From assembly GCA_043777675.1 (NCBI GenBank), contig JAYWHR010000017.1, positions 1-60,654 of the forward strand: DNA of 60,654 nt, read 5' to 3'. The translations under genes and the position numbers were made by a program. The DNA comes from JANMDU01 sp043777675. GTDB taxonomy: Bacteria > Pseudomonadota > Gammaproteobacteria > Burkholderiales > Burkholderiaceae_C. Each line of letters opens with the position of its first letter. Position 1 is the first letter of the stretch. Under the pieces are notes generated by a model, which saw only the letters and a program-made list of their open reading frames with translations, was not told the DNA's origin and searched no databases. Below are positions 41,615 to 49,309 of the stretch, piece after piece.

Positions 41615-41699
41615 GCGGTGGCAAACATCAATTCTGGCCTTGCTTGACATCAATGCCGTGCGTGCTTCGTGGCACAGTGGCAGCAGAACAGGACACCTT

Positions 41700-42383
41700 A
41701 TGAAACTTTACATCGGCAACAAAAATTATTCTTCATGGAGCATGCGCCCTTGGGTCATGCTCAAAAACGCGGGTATCGCGTTTGAAGAGATCAAACTGCG
41801 CTTTGATAGCTTTGATAAAGGTTCGCAATTTAGAGCCGCGATTGAAAAAATCAGCCCCGTGGGCAAAGTGCCTGTGTTGGTCGATGGCGCCCTGACCGTC
41901 TGGGATACGCTGGCCATCGCCGAATACGCCGCCGAGAGCTTCCCCGAAAAACTGCTTTGGCCGGCAGACAAAGCGCAACGAGCCCGAGCTCGCAGCATCT
42001 GCGCAGAAATGCACAGCGGCTTCACGCATCTGCGCGGCGCCTGCATGATGAATATTGAAGCTGTTTTGCCGGATGTGGGGGCGCTGGTGTTGCGAGACAA
42101 ACCTGCCGTCGCAGCGGATGTGAATCGCATAGAGACCATTTGGAGCGAATTGCTAGGCGAACACGGTGGCCCCTATCTTTTTGGCGCTCGCTTCACGATT
42201 GCAGACGCCTACTTCGCGCCGGTCTGTATGCGCATGAAGACTTATGCTTTGTCGAAGAATCCGCAAATCAATGCCTACATTGAAGCGATCCGCAGCGCGT
42301 CGGGAGTCAGAGATTGGATTGCGGATGCGCTGGTGGAGGGTGATTTCCGGGATTTCGAAGAGCCGTATCGGCTTAAACGCTAA
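41700..42383 (+). CDS. Glutathione S-transferase family protein
   Basis: 227 residues. A thioredoxin-like N-terminal domain (MKLYIGNKNYSSWSMRPWVMLKNAG with the catalytic Ser in SSWSMRP; ISPVGKVPVLVDGALTVWDTLAIAEYAAE binds glutathione) is followed by the all-helical C-terminal domain (FTIADAYFAPVCMRM). The frame stays open 60 codons upstream without similarity, so the start at 41700 is used. It conjugates or reduces with glutathione; the substrate is unknown. It is convergent with the Bug protein gene. Confidence 0.93.
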   Translation: MKLYIGNKNYSSWSMRPWVMLKNAGIAFEEIKLRFDSFDKGSQFRAAIEKISPVGKVPVLVDGALTVWDTLAIAEYAAESFPEKLLWPADKAQRARARSICAEMHSGFTHLRGACMMNIEAVLPDVGALVLRDKPAVAADVNRIETIWSELLGEHGGPYLFGARFTIADAYFAPVCMRMKTYALSKNPQINAYIEAIRSASGVRDWIADALVEGDFRDFEEPYRLKR

Positions 42384-42428
42384 GGACAAGTCGCCTTTCG
42401 CGTACCGGAAGTTGCGTTTCTCCGGCGA

Positions 42429-43412
42429 TTAAGTATCCGCCTTCACCCCAGCCTGCTTGGCCACGAGCGCCCATTTTTGCTGCTCTGATTTGATGAAATC
42501 GGCAAATTTCTGAATGCTGCCGCCACCATCTTCTGCGCCAAATTGCTCCATCTTCTCTTGCACATCAGGCATGGCGAGCACTTTATTCACGTCTTCGTTC
42601 ATCTTTTGCACCATGGCTTGCGGCATCTTTCCCGGGCCCATCAGGCCATACCAAACCGTGGCCTCGAATCCTTTGAAACCAGACTCATCCATCGTGGGCA
42701 CATTGGGGTGGCCTTTGGCGCGCTTGAGGCGCGTTTGCGCGATCGCAATCGCTTTGCCGCCTTTGACATGCGGCGTGGCCGACGTCATGGTTTCAAAGCA
42801 ATAGTTGACTTGACCGCCGATCAAATCGGTGATGGCCGGGCCTGAGCCGCGATACGGAATGTGCAAGGCAAACACCTTAGCTTGGAGCTTGAACATTTCC
42901 AGTGCGAAATGCTGCGCTGAGCCGCCACCCGCGCTGGCAAAGCTGACTTTGCCCGGGTTGGCGCGACATTCCGCCACCAACTCTTGTACCGTGCGCGATT
43001 TTTGCTGAGTGTTGCTGATCAACATATTGGGCGTCACGCCCACCATACTGATCGGCGCGAAATCTTTAGCCGCGTCGTAGCCGAGCTTAGTGCCTGCACC
43101 CACGCTATTGAGCGCTGGAGCCAGTGCATGGCTGTTGATATGCCCCATCATCAAGGTATTGCCATCCGGTGCTTGCTTACTCACAAAGTCTGCTGCAATG
43201 ACACCTGCAGCGCCAGCGCGGTTTTCAATGATCACGCTGTTGCCCCACATGACTTGAAGTTTCTGCCCCACCACGCGCGCCAGAGCATCCGTGCCGCCAC
43301 CGGGCGGAAAGCCGACCACGATCTTGATCGCGCCCGTGGGCAAGGTTTGCGCCTTTAACAAGGGTGCAGCAAGTGTGGCTGCGGTAGCAGTGATGAGGGT
43401 ACGACGTTGCAT
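42429..43412 (-). CDS. Bug/TctC-family periplasmic binding protein
   Basis: 327 residues. Signal peptide MQRRTLITATAATLAAPLLKAQ, then GAIKIVVGFPPGGGTDALARVVG, VIIENRAGAAGVIAADFVSK, ANTLMMGHINSHA-like DGNTLMMGHINSHALAP and VSFASAGGGSAQHFALEMFK. Binds small carboxylates. It is on the same strand as the aminotransferase (92 bases upstream, with repeat R11 between) and may form part of the same carboxylate pathway; its own membrane partners are not adjacent. Confidence 0.92.
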   Translation of the reverse strand: MQRRTLITATAATLAAPLLKAQTLPTGAIKIVVGFPPGGGTDALARVVGQKLQVMWGNSVIIENRAGAAGVIAADFVSKQAPDGNTLMMGHINSHALAPALNSVGAGTKLGYDAAKDFAPISMVGVTPNMLISNTQQKSRTVQELVAECRANPGKVSFASAGGGSAQHFALEMFKLQAKVFALHIPYRGSGPAITDLIGGQVNYCFETMTSATPHVKGGKAIAIAQTRLKRAKGHPNVPTMDESGFKGFEATVWYGLMGPGKMPQAMVQKMNEDVNKVLAMPDVQEKMEQFGAEDGGGSIQKFADFIKSEQQKWALVAKQAGVKADT

Positions 43413-43455
43413 GGTGTGTCTCCTAGCTGTGTTTTAAGATGAAAAGAGCCGATTC

Positions 43456-43497
43456 GCCGGCATAAAATCTGCGTGAAATGCTATGAATTTGATAGTG
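43456..43497 (-). repeat. GCCGGC-terminal repeat, copy R11
   Basis: Minus strand: CTCACTATCAAATTCATAGC, then TTTTATGCCGGC. Lies between the aminotransferase and the Bug gene. Confidence 0.8.
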
Positions 43498-43504
43498 AGT
43501 CCGG

Positions 43505-44755
43505 TCACGCAGCTTTCGCCAAAACGCTAGGCGCAGCATGCCCCGCAAAATAATCCATCGCGGCTTGCACGCCACTGCCCGCGAGCTTGATGCCAGACAG
43601 CTTCATGCCCATCTCGCAGCCGCCGAGTGCCGCGATCAAAGTCAGATCGTTGCAATCGCCCAAATGCCCAATGCGGAACATACGACCTTTGATTTTGCCC
43701 AAACCCGTGCCCAGAGAGCAATCAAAGCGCTCATAAATTGTTTTGCGCACCGCATCGGCATCCACGCCCAGAGGCGTGATCACGCCCGTGAGTACCGGTG
43801 AATACACGGCAGCATCTGCGCATTGAATCTCTAAGCCCCAGGCTCTCACGGCAGCGCGCACGCCTTCCGCCCAGCGCTGGTGGCGAGCAAAGGTCATCTC
43901 CAGCCCGCCATGCTGAGGGTTCAACAACATATCGCAGGCTTCATTGAGGCCGTAGAGCAAATTGGTGTTGGGCGTGTAAGGCCAGTAGCCGGTTTTGTTC
44001 ATCTCCACGATCTCATCCCAAGCCCAGAAGGCCTTGGGCAGCTTGGCGGTTTTACTTGCTGTGAGTGCTTTAGGAGAGATCGCATTAAAGCTGATGCCAG
44101 GCGGCAACATCAAGCCTTTTTGGCTGCCGCTGACCGTCACATCCACGCCCCAAGCATCGTGCTTGTATTCAGCGGAGGCTAGGCCGCTGATGGTGTCCAC
44201 CACCAACAGCGCAGGGTGGCCAGCAGCATCGATGGCTTTGCGTACGGCGGCGATATGGCTCGTCACGCCGGTGGAAGTTTCGTTGTGCACCACGCACACG
44301 GCTTTGATGGTGTGTGCCGTATCCGCTTTGAGGCGAGCTTCAATCATGTCGGCTTGGACACCTTTGCGCCAGCTATTAGGCAGGCCAGAGGTGGCATCCA
44401 TGCCGGGCAGGGCGATCACTTCAGCATTGAGCTGCAAACGCGTGGCCAGCTTCTGCCAGAGCCAAGCGAAATGCCCGCTTTCATACATCAGCACATGATC
44501 GCCTGGGCTGCAAATATTCGAGAGCGCGGCTTCCCAAGCGCCCGTGCCCGATGCCGGGTAAATGACCACGGGATGCTTGGTTTGAAAAATTTGCTGGATC
44601 TTGCTGAGCACCTGCAAACCGAGTGCGCCAAACTCGGGGCCGCGATGGTCAATCGTGGGGTAGCTCATGGCGCGCAAGATGCGATCCGGCACCGGCGAGG
44701 GGCCAGGGATTTGAAGGAAATGGCGGCCTGTGGCGTGGAAGTCGAGGTTCAGCAT
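43505..44755 (-). CDS. Class V aminotransferase (serine/alanine-glyoxylate type)
   Basis: 416 residues. IPGPSPVPDRILRAMSYPTIDHRGPEF (start hallmark of the family), YPASGTGAWEAALSN, VVHNETSTGVTSHI, VVDTISGLASAE and the PLP lysine Lys213 in VSGSQKGLM. It transfers amino groups between glyoxylate/pyruvate and serine/alanine. It is divergent from gntR and the FAD/Fe-S dehydrogenase, and both sides share an identical 15-base site, so it probably belongs to the same regulon for 2-carbon or hydroxy-acid use. Confidence 0.93.
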   Translation of the reverse strand: MLNLDFHATGRHFLQIPGPSPVPDRILRAMSYPTIDHRGPEFGALGLQVLSKIQQIFQTKHPVVIYPASGTGAWEAALSNICSPGDHVLMYESGHFAWLWQKLATRLQLNAEVIALPGMDATSGLPNSWRKGVQADMIEARLKADTAHTIKAVCVVHNETSTGVTSHIAAVRKAIDAAGHPALLVVDTISGLASAEYKHDAWGVDVTVSGSQKGLMLPPGISFNAISPKALTASKTAKLPKAFWAWDEIVEMNKTGYWPYTPNTNLLYGLNEACDMLLNPQHGGLEMTFARHQRWAEGVRAAVRAWGLEIQCADAAVYSPVLTGVITPLGVDADAVRKTIYERFDCSLGTGLGKIKGRMFRIGHLGDCNDLTLIAALGGCEMGMKLSGIKLAGSGVQAAMDYFAGHAAPSVLAKAA

Positions 44756-44787
44756 GGCGTAGCTTTCTAGGATCGGTTCGCACTAAT

Positions 44788-44802
44788 TTTTGCATACAAA
44801 AT
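44788..44802 (-). promoter_or_regulatory. Putative GntR-regulator operator in front of the aminotransferase
   Basis: TTTTGCATACAAAAT, an imperfect palindrome 33 bases before the aminotransferase start. The same 15 bases lie in front of gntR (45312-45326). Confidence 0.65.
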
Positions 44803-44851
44803 ACATTTGTCAATATATTTTTTAGCAGTCATCGGCTTTTTTTGGCGGTTA

Positions 44852-44981
44852 GCCCATCAGGTGTGACTGCCCGGCTGGCTCCATGTCCTCCGGCGGCGTT
44901 TGAGAAGCGCTGATTTTCGGTGAGACCATTTCGCCGCCTCCCCCTTTACTTACGCCAACCGGGCAGTCACACCTGATGGGC
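44852..44981 (-). repeat. Paired-hairpin element PH3 (covarying stem, conserved core)
   Basis: Outer arms 44852-44874 and 44959-44981 are a perfect 23-bp inverted repeat unique to this copy. The core on the minus strand reads GTAAGTAAAGGGGGAGGCG ... CGCCGCCGGAGGACATGGAG; inner stem 44892-44898 with 44932-44938 is GGCGGCG/CGCCGCC. It lies in the divergent control region of the aminotransferase and gntR. Confidence 0.78.
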
Positions 44982-45012
44982 ATGGGCGCTGAATGAGATC
45001 AACAAAATAATT

Positions 45013-45056
45013 TGCTACATATTTAGGAGCATCTTGCGTATACTTTATGCCGGCTT
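45013..45056 (+). repeat. GCCGGC-terminal repeat, copy R12
   Basis: TGCTACATATTTAGGAGCA, ending TTATGCCGGCTTA. Sits in the spacer between PH3 and PH4. The rest of the 577-base space (44756-45332) holds only PH3, PH4 and the two operators. Confidence 0.7.
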
Positions 45057-45126
45057 AATGCCTATATGATCTTTATTTTGGAGTTCTTCGTGACCCGTTC
45101 GCACTCAAATTCTGAGTTTTAAATAA

Positions 45127-45256
45127 GCTCGGCAGAGCACTCGGGGCGAATGGCGTAAGTAAAGGGGGAGGTGGCGAAACCATACGTCCGGATAAGGACA
45201 AACTCAAAACGCCGCCGGAGGACATGGAGCCATTCGCCCCGGGCGCTCTGTCGGGC
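45127..45256 (+). repeat. Paired-hairpin element PH4 (covarying stem, conserved core)
   Basis: Outer arms 45127-45153 and 45230-45256 pair over 26 of 27 positions, including three G-U; one A-C mismatch. The core reads GTAAGTAAAGGGGGAGGTG ... CGCCGCCGGAGGACATGGAG. Inner stem 45170-45176 with 45210-45216 is GGTGGCG/CGCCGCC with one U-G, intermediate between the PH1 and PH2 forms. Confidence 0.78.
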
Positions 45257-45311
45257 GCCTACGCTGGCGAAAACACTTGCAAACTAAACGCAAAGGTTTG
45301 ACAAGAGTAAA

Positions 45312-45326
45312 TTTTGCATACAAAAT
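45312..45326 (+). promoter_or_regulatory. Putative GntR-regulator operator in front of its own gene
   Basis: TTTTGCATACAAAAT, ending 6 bases before the gntR start codon, where bound protein would block the ribosome site region or early transcription. Identical to 44788-44802. FCD-type GntR regulators often bind TGTATACA-like palindromes. Confidence 0.65.
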
Positions 45327-45332
45327 GCTTTT

Positions 45333-46022
45333 ATGACCGCTGAAATCATTTCTATTCCTCGCTCAGCCCTGCATGAGCGCGTGGCTGATCGGCTGCGCTC
45401 TCTACTGGTCGAAGGCGCGATTGCGCCGGGTGCCAAACTCAATGAGCGTGAGCTCGCCGAGCGCTTGAACGTATCGCGTACACCCTTGCGTGAGGCCATC
45501 AAAATGCTGGCCGCTGAAGGCTTGGTGGAGCTGCTGCCCAACCGCGGCGCGGTGGCGCTGAGCTTGAGCGAGCAAGATGTGCTCGATACCTTTGAGGTGA
45601 TGGCGGGGCTGGAGGGCATGTCGGGTGAGCTGGCCGCGCAGCGCATCACAGAGGCTGAGCTCTCTGAGATCAAGGCGCTGCATTACGAAATGTTGGCAGC
45701 GCACACGCGGCGCGATCTCTCCGCTTATTACCGACTCAACGCGCAAATTCACAAAGCGATCAACAGTGCAGCGAAGAATCCTGTGTTGCTGGCCACTTAC
45801 ACCCAAGTCAACGCCCGGCTCCAAGCCCTGCGCTTTCGCTCCAATCAAGACGAAGCCAAATGGAAACGCGCCGTGAATGAACATGAACAAATGATCGAAG
45901 CGCTCGCTGCACGCGATGCCACTGCGCTGCGCAACATTCTTGTGCAACACCTCAACAACAAACGCGATGTGGTGATGGAGCAAATACGTCATCCTGCATC
46001 TACTAACGGCATCTTCGCATGA
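45333..46022 (+). CDS. GntR-family regulator with FCD domain
   Basis: 229 residues. Winged helix-turn-helix (~10-75: LHERVADRLRSLLVEGAIAPGAKLNERELAERLNVSRTPLREAI), then the all-helical FCD ligand domain (~90-215) with metal-site residues His/Asp in YRLNAQIHKAINSA and NEHEQMIEAL. This is the subgroup controlling organic-acid genes (LldR, GlcC, PdhR, VanR). It overlaps the dehydrogenase start by 4 bases (ATGA) and very likely controls it, itself and the divergent aminotransferase. Confidence 0.94.
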   Translation: MTAEIISIPRSALHERVADRLRSLLVEGAIAPGAKLNERELAERLNVSRTPLREAIKMLAAEGLVELLPNRGAVALSLSEQDVLDTFEVMAGLEGMSGELAAQRITEAELSEIKALHYEMLAAHTRRDLSAYYRLNAQIHKAINSAAKNPVLLATYTQVNARLQALRFRSNQDEAKWKRAVNEHEQMIEALAARDATALRNILVQHLNNKRDVVMEQIRHPASTNGIFA

Positions 46023-49000
46023 ACGCCCCCCTGCCTCTCGAAATCACCCAAGAAGCCGCTGCGTTCAGCTACGAACGGGTCTCTCGCGCCAGCAATGAAA
46101 TTGCTGGCAAGCTTGCCCAGCGTTTAAGCCAAGAGACGCAAGGAGAAGTCTTGTTCTCCGCTGCGGATATCGGCCGCTATGCTACCGATGCTTCGATTTA
46201 CCAAGTGATGCCGGTGGGCGCATTCGTGCCGAAAACGGCGAAAGATGTGGCGCTGGCTGTAGATATCTGCCGTGATCTGCACGTGCCCATCGTCGCACGC
46301 GGCGGCGGTACGAGCCAATGCGGGCAAACGGTGGGCGCGGGGCTGGTCATCGATCACAGCAAATACATGCGCAATGTGCTCTCGCTGGATGTGGCGCAGC
46401 ATGAGGTCACGGTTGAGCCCGGTATCGTGCTCGATCATTTGAATGCGCAGCTCAAAGCCCATGGCCTGTGGTATCCGGTGGATGTCTCCACCAGTGCGCA
46501 GGCCACGCTGGGCGGCATGGCGGGCAACAACTCCTGCGGCTCACGCAGCATTGCTTACGGCAACATGGTGCATAACGTACTTGGCGCAGATATCTTGCTC
46601 TCAAATGGCCAAACGCTGCAAGCGGGCAATTATGCGAGCAGCAGCGGCCTCGCGCGCGTGATGGGCGATCACGTCAAGCAGCTTGCTGATGATCTGCGCC
46701 CCGAGATCGAAACGAAGTGGCCGAAGGTGATGCGACGCGTGGCGGGCTACAACCTTGATATCTTCCACAATCAAAATGAGAAGCCCTATACACAAGACGC
46801 GAGTGTCAATCTCGCGCATTTATTCGTTGGCAGTGAAGGCACGCTGGGCATCACGCAGTCTCTCAGGTTGCGCCTGTCGCCTCTTCCTAAAACCAAAGTG
46901 CTCGGCGTGGTGAACTTCAACAGCTTTCACAAAGCGATGGATTGCGCGCAGCATATCGTCAAGCTCGGTGTGGACGGAAGCCTCACAGCGGTGGAACTGG
47001 TTGATCGCACGATGATTGAGTTGAGCCTGCAAAACCCAGCCTTTGCGCCTACGATTCGCACCGCCATCATCGGCCAGCCAGAGGCAATTCTTTTGGTGGA
47101 GTTTTCGGGCGAGAACAAAGCAGCGTTGTTACCGAAGATCAAACAACTCGTCGAACTCATGGGCGATTTGGGGCTGCCCGGCTCGGTGGTGGAAATGACG
47201 GAAGATGCACCGCAGAAAAATCTTTGGGAAGTGCGCAAGGCCGGGCTCAATATCATGATGAGCTTAAAAGGCGATGGCAAGCCCGTGAGCTTCATCGAAG
47301 ATTGCGCTGTGCCGCTTGAACATTTGGCCGAATATACCGATGGCTTGACCGAAGTCTTCCGCAAACACGGCTCGCGCGGCACTTGGTATGCGCATGCCAG
47401 CGTGGGCACGCTGCATGTGCGCCCGATTTTGGATATGCGGCGCAGTGGCGCGGGTGGTGGTGCAGAAAAGATGCGCGAGATTGCACAAGAGGCCAGCGCC
47501 TTGGTGCGCAGGTTCAAAGGGGCTTATAGCGGCGAGCATGGTGATGGCTTGTGTCGCGGTGAGTGGATTGAGTGGCAGTTTGGCTCACAGATCACAAAAG
47601 CTTTTTCCAGCATCAAAACGCATCTCGATCCGATCAATTTACTCTGCCCCGGCCGCATGGTGGATACGCCTGAGCATCCGATTCCAAAGATGGATGACTC
47701 CCGCTGGATGCGATATTCATCCGGTGCGCAAGGTGAGAAACCTTATCGCGTGATCCCGCTCAAACCCGCGCTTGATTGGTCGGCTTGGAATGTGCAAAAC
47801 GATCCTGTGACGGAGCAGACCACCGCGCCCGGCACGGGTGGCGATCCGGCAGAGGGCTTTGCCAAAGCCGCCGAGATGTGCAACAACAATGGTCATTGCC
47901 GCAAGTTTGACGCAGGTACGATGTGCCCCAGCTACCGAGTCACGCGCGATGAGCAGCATCTCACGAGAGGCCGCGCGAATACGCTGCGCCTAGCGCTCAG
48001 TGGTCAGCTCGGCAATAAAGGCTTGGCCAGCGATGCGGTGCATGAAGCGATGGATTTATGCGTGGGTTGTAAAGGCTGCAAACGCGATTGCCCGACAGGG
48101 GTGGATATGGCCAAGATGAAGGTGGAATTCCTCCATCACTACAAAGCCAAGCATGGCTACACCATCAAAGATAAGCTGATTGCCAAGCTGCCAGAGTACG
48201 CTGTTCTTGCCTCCAAATTCGCGCCGCTCTTGAATTTGCGCGACAAGATTCCGGGCTTGGCCTTGCTCAGTGAGAAGCTGCTTGGTTTGTCGGCTAAGCG
48301 CAGTTTGCCGCAATGGCAACGTCAAAATTTTTGGAACGCCAAACCTCATATTGCTTCGCGCGAAGCGGTGCTGCAATCGACTAAAGGCGTGGTGTTGTTT
48401 GTGGACACGTTTAACGGTTTCTTTGAATCTGAGAACGTTGTTTCAACACTAAAAGTGCTGCTAGCCGGCGGATACACTGCGGGAGTAGCTACAAAAACAG
48501 GAGCAAGTAGCAGCAAACCTTTGTGCTGTGGCCGCACCTATCTTGCGAACGGGATGGTGAGCGAGGCGCGCGAAAAGCTGCGCGAGCTCGTTGCAGAGTT
48601 GCTGCCCTACGCTCAAAAAGGCATCGCGATTGTGGGCTTGGAGCCAAGCTGCTTGCTCACTTTACGTGATGAAGCTTTGGTGATGGGTTTGGGTGCAGAT
48701 GCCAAGCTGGTGAGCGAGCATGCTTTTCTGCTGGAAGAATTCTTAGCGCGAGAAGCCAAGGCAGGCCTGCTTGAACAACTCAAAGCTCAGCTCACTCCGG
48801 CCAACAAACCCATCTTGCTCCACGGCCACTGCCACCAAAAAGCATTTGATGCGGTGAGTCCGATTCTTGAGGTGATCAAACTCATTCCTGACGCCAAACC
48901 CGAACTCATTGAGAGCAGCTGCTGCGGCATGGCAGGCAGCTTTGGCTATGAATCCAGTCATTATGAGGTGAGCATGCAAATGGCCGAGCTGAGCTTACTG

Positions 49001-49129
49001 CCAGCCATTCGCAAGCAGCCCGACGCGATTGTGGTGGCAGATGGCACCAGCTGCCGCCACCAAATCCACGATGGCGCGGGGCGCGAGGCGATTCATGTGG
49101 CTAGCCTCTTGGCAGGGCATCTGAGATGA
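46019..49129 (+). CDS. FAD/Fe-S 2-hydroxyacid dehydrogenase (YdiJ/D-lactate dehydrogenase family)
   Basis: 1036 residues, a GlcD-GlcF-like fusion. FAD_binding_4 domain (~65-210: PIVARGGGTSQCGQTVG, TLGGMAGNNSCGSRS), FAD-oxidase C-terminal region (~300-560: GSEGTLGITQ, HASVGTLHVRP, SGEHGDGLCRGEW), two 4Fe-4S sites (Cys621/627/636 in CNNNGHCRKFDAGTMCPSY, and Cys681, 684, 687, 691 in CVGCKGCKRDCP) and two CCG cysteine-rich domains (Cys836-837; SSCCGMAGSFGYE). It oxidises D-2-hydroxy acids at the membrane. Residues ~815-831 come from repeat R13. Coupled to gntR. Confidence 0.93.
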   Translation: MNAPLPLEITQEAAAFSYERVSRASNEIAGKLAQRLSQETQGEVLFSAADIGRYATDASIYQVMPVGAFVPKTAKDVALAVDICRDLHVPIVARGGGTSQCGQTVGAGLVIDHSKYMRNVLSLDVAQHEVTVEPGIVLDHLNAQLKAHGLWYPVDVSTSAQATLGGMAGNNSCGSRSIAYGNMVHNVLGADILLSNGQTLQAGNYASSSGLARVMGDHVKQLADDLRPEIETKWPKVMRRVAGYNLDIFHNQNEKPYTQDASVNLAHLFVGSEGTLGITQSLRLRLSPLPKTKVLGVVNFNSFHKAMDCAQHIVKLGVDGSLTAVELVDRTMIELSLQNPAFAPTIRTAIIGQPEAILLVEFSGENKAALLPKIKQLVELMGDLGLPGSVVEMTEDAPQKNLWEVRKAGLNIMMSLKGDGKPVSFIEDCAVPLEHLAEYTDGLTEVFRKHGSRGTWYAHASVGTLHVRPILDMRRSGAGGGAEKMREIAQEASALVRRFKGAYSGEHGDGLCRGEWIEWQFGSQITKAFSSIKTHLDPINLLCPGRMVDTPEHPIPKMDDSRWMRYSSGAQGEKPYRVIPLKPALDWSAWNVQNDPVTEQTTAPGTGGDPAEGFAKAAEMCNNNGHCRKFDAGTMCPSYRVTRDEQHLTRGRANTLRLALSGQLGNKGLASDAVHEAMDLCVGCKGCKRDCPTGVDMAKMKVEFLHHYKAKHGYTIKDKLIAKLPEYAVLASKFAPLLNLRDKIPGLALLSEKLLGLSAKRSLPQWQRQNFWNAKPHIASREAVLQSTKGVVLFVDTFNGFFESENVVSTLKVLLAGGYTAGVATKTGASSSKPLCCGRTYLANGMVSEAREKLRELVAELLPYAQKGIAIVGLEPSCLLTLRDEALVMGLGADAKLVSEHAFLLEEFLAREAKAGLLEQLKAQLTPANKPILLHGHCHQKAFDAVSPILEVIKLIPDAKPELIESSCCGMAGSFGYESSHYEVSMQMAELSLLPAIRKQPDAIVVADGTSCRHQIHDGAGREAIHVASLLAGHLR
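48462..48508 (-). repeat. GCCGGC-terminal repeat, copy R13, inside the FAD/Fe-S dehydrogenase gene
   Basis: Read on the minus strand: GCTCCTGTTTTTGTAGCTAC, ending CGCCGGCTA. The gene reads it as GCC-GGC-GGA (residues 816-831, AGGYTAGVATKTGASS), the same antisense frame as R8. Confidence 0.75.
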
Positions 49130-49151
49130 TCGAAGAGAAAATACACATACC

Positions 49152-49299
49152 GGACGCAGAAGACGCAAAGGTTACGCAGAAGAAATACAAAAAACTACAA
49201 GAAATACAACTGAGTCAAACGGATGCGCTTATATTTTCTAAACTAATTTAGCATTTTCTTTTCTGCGTTTTCTGCGTAACCTTTGCGTCTTCTGCGTCC
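49152..49299. repeat. Fold-back repeat FB3
   Basis: Perfect 30-bp inverted repeat (49152-49181 with 49270-49299); the same arm sequence as FB1/FB2, and an A-rich then T-rich interior. It fills the gap between the convergent dehydrogenase and tctA genes and may end transcription from both sides. Confidence 0.88.
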
Positions 49300-49309
49300 T
49301 GTATTGAAT

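Noticed and set aside
44852..45256. PH elements as integron attC sites, CRISPR repeats or a retron
   Set aside because: No integrase, cas or reverse-transcriptase gene is in the window; core and stem layout differ from attC, and only two copies lie at each site.
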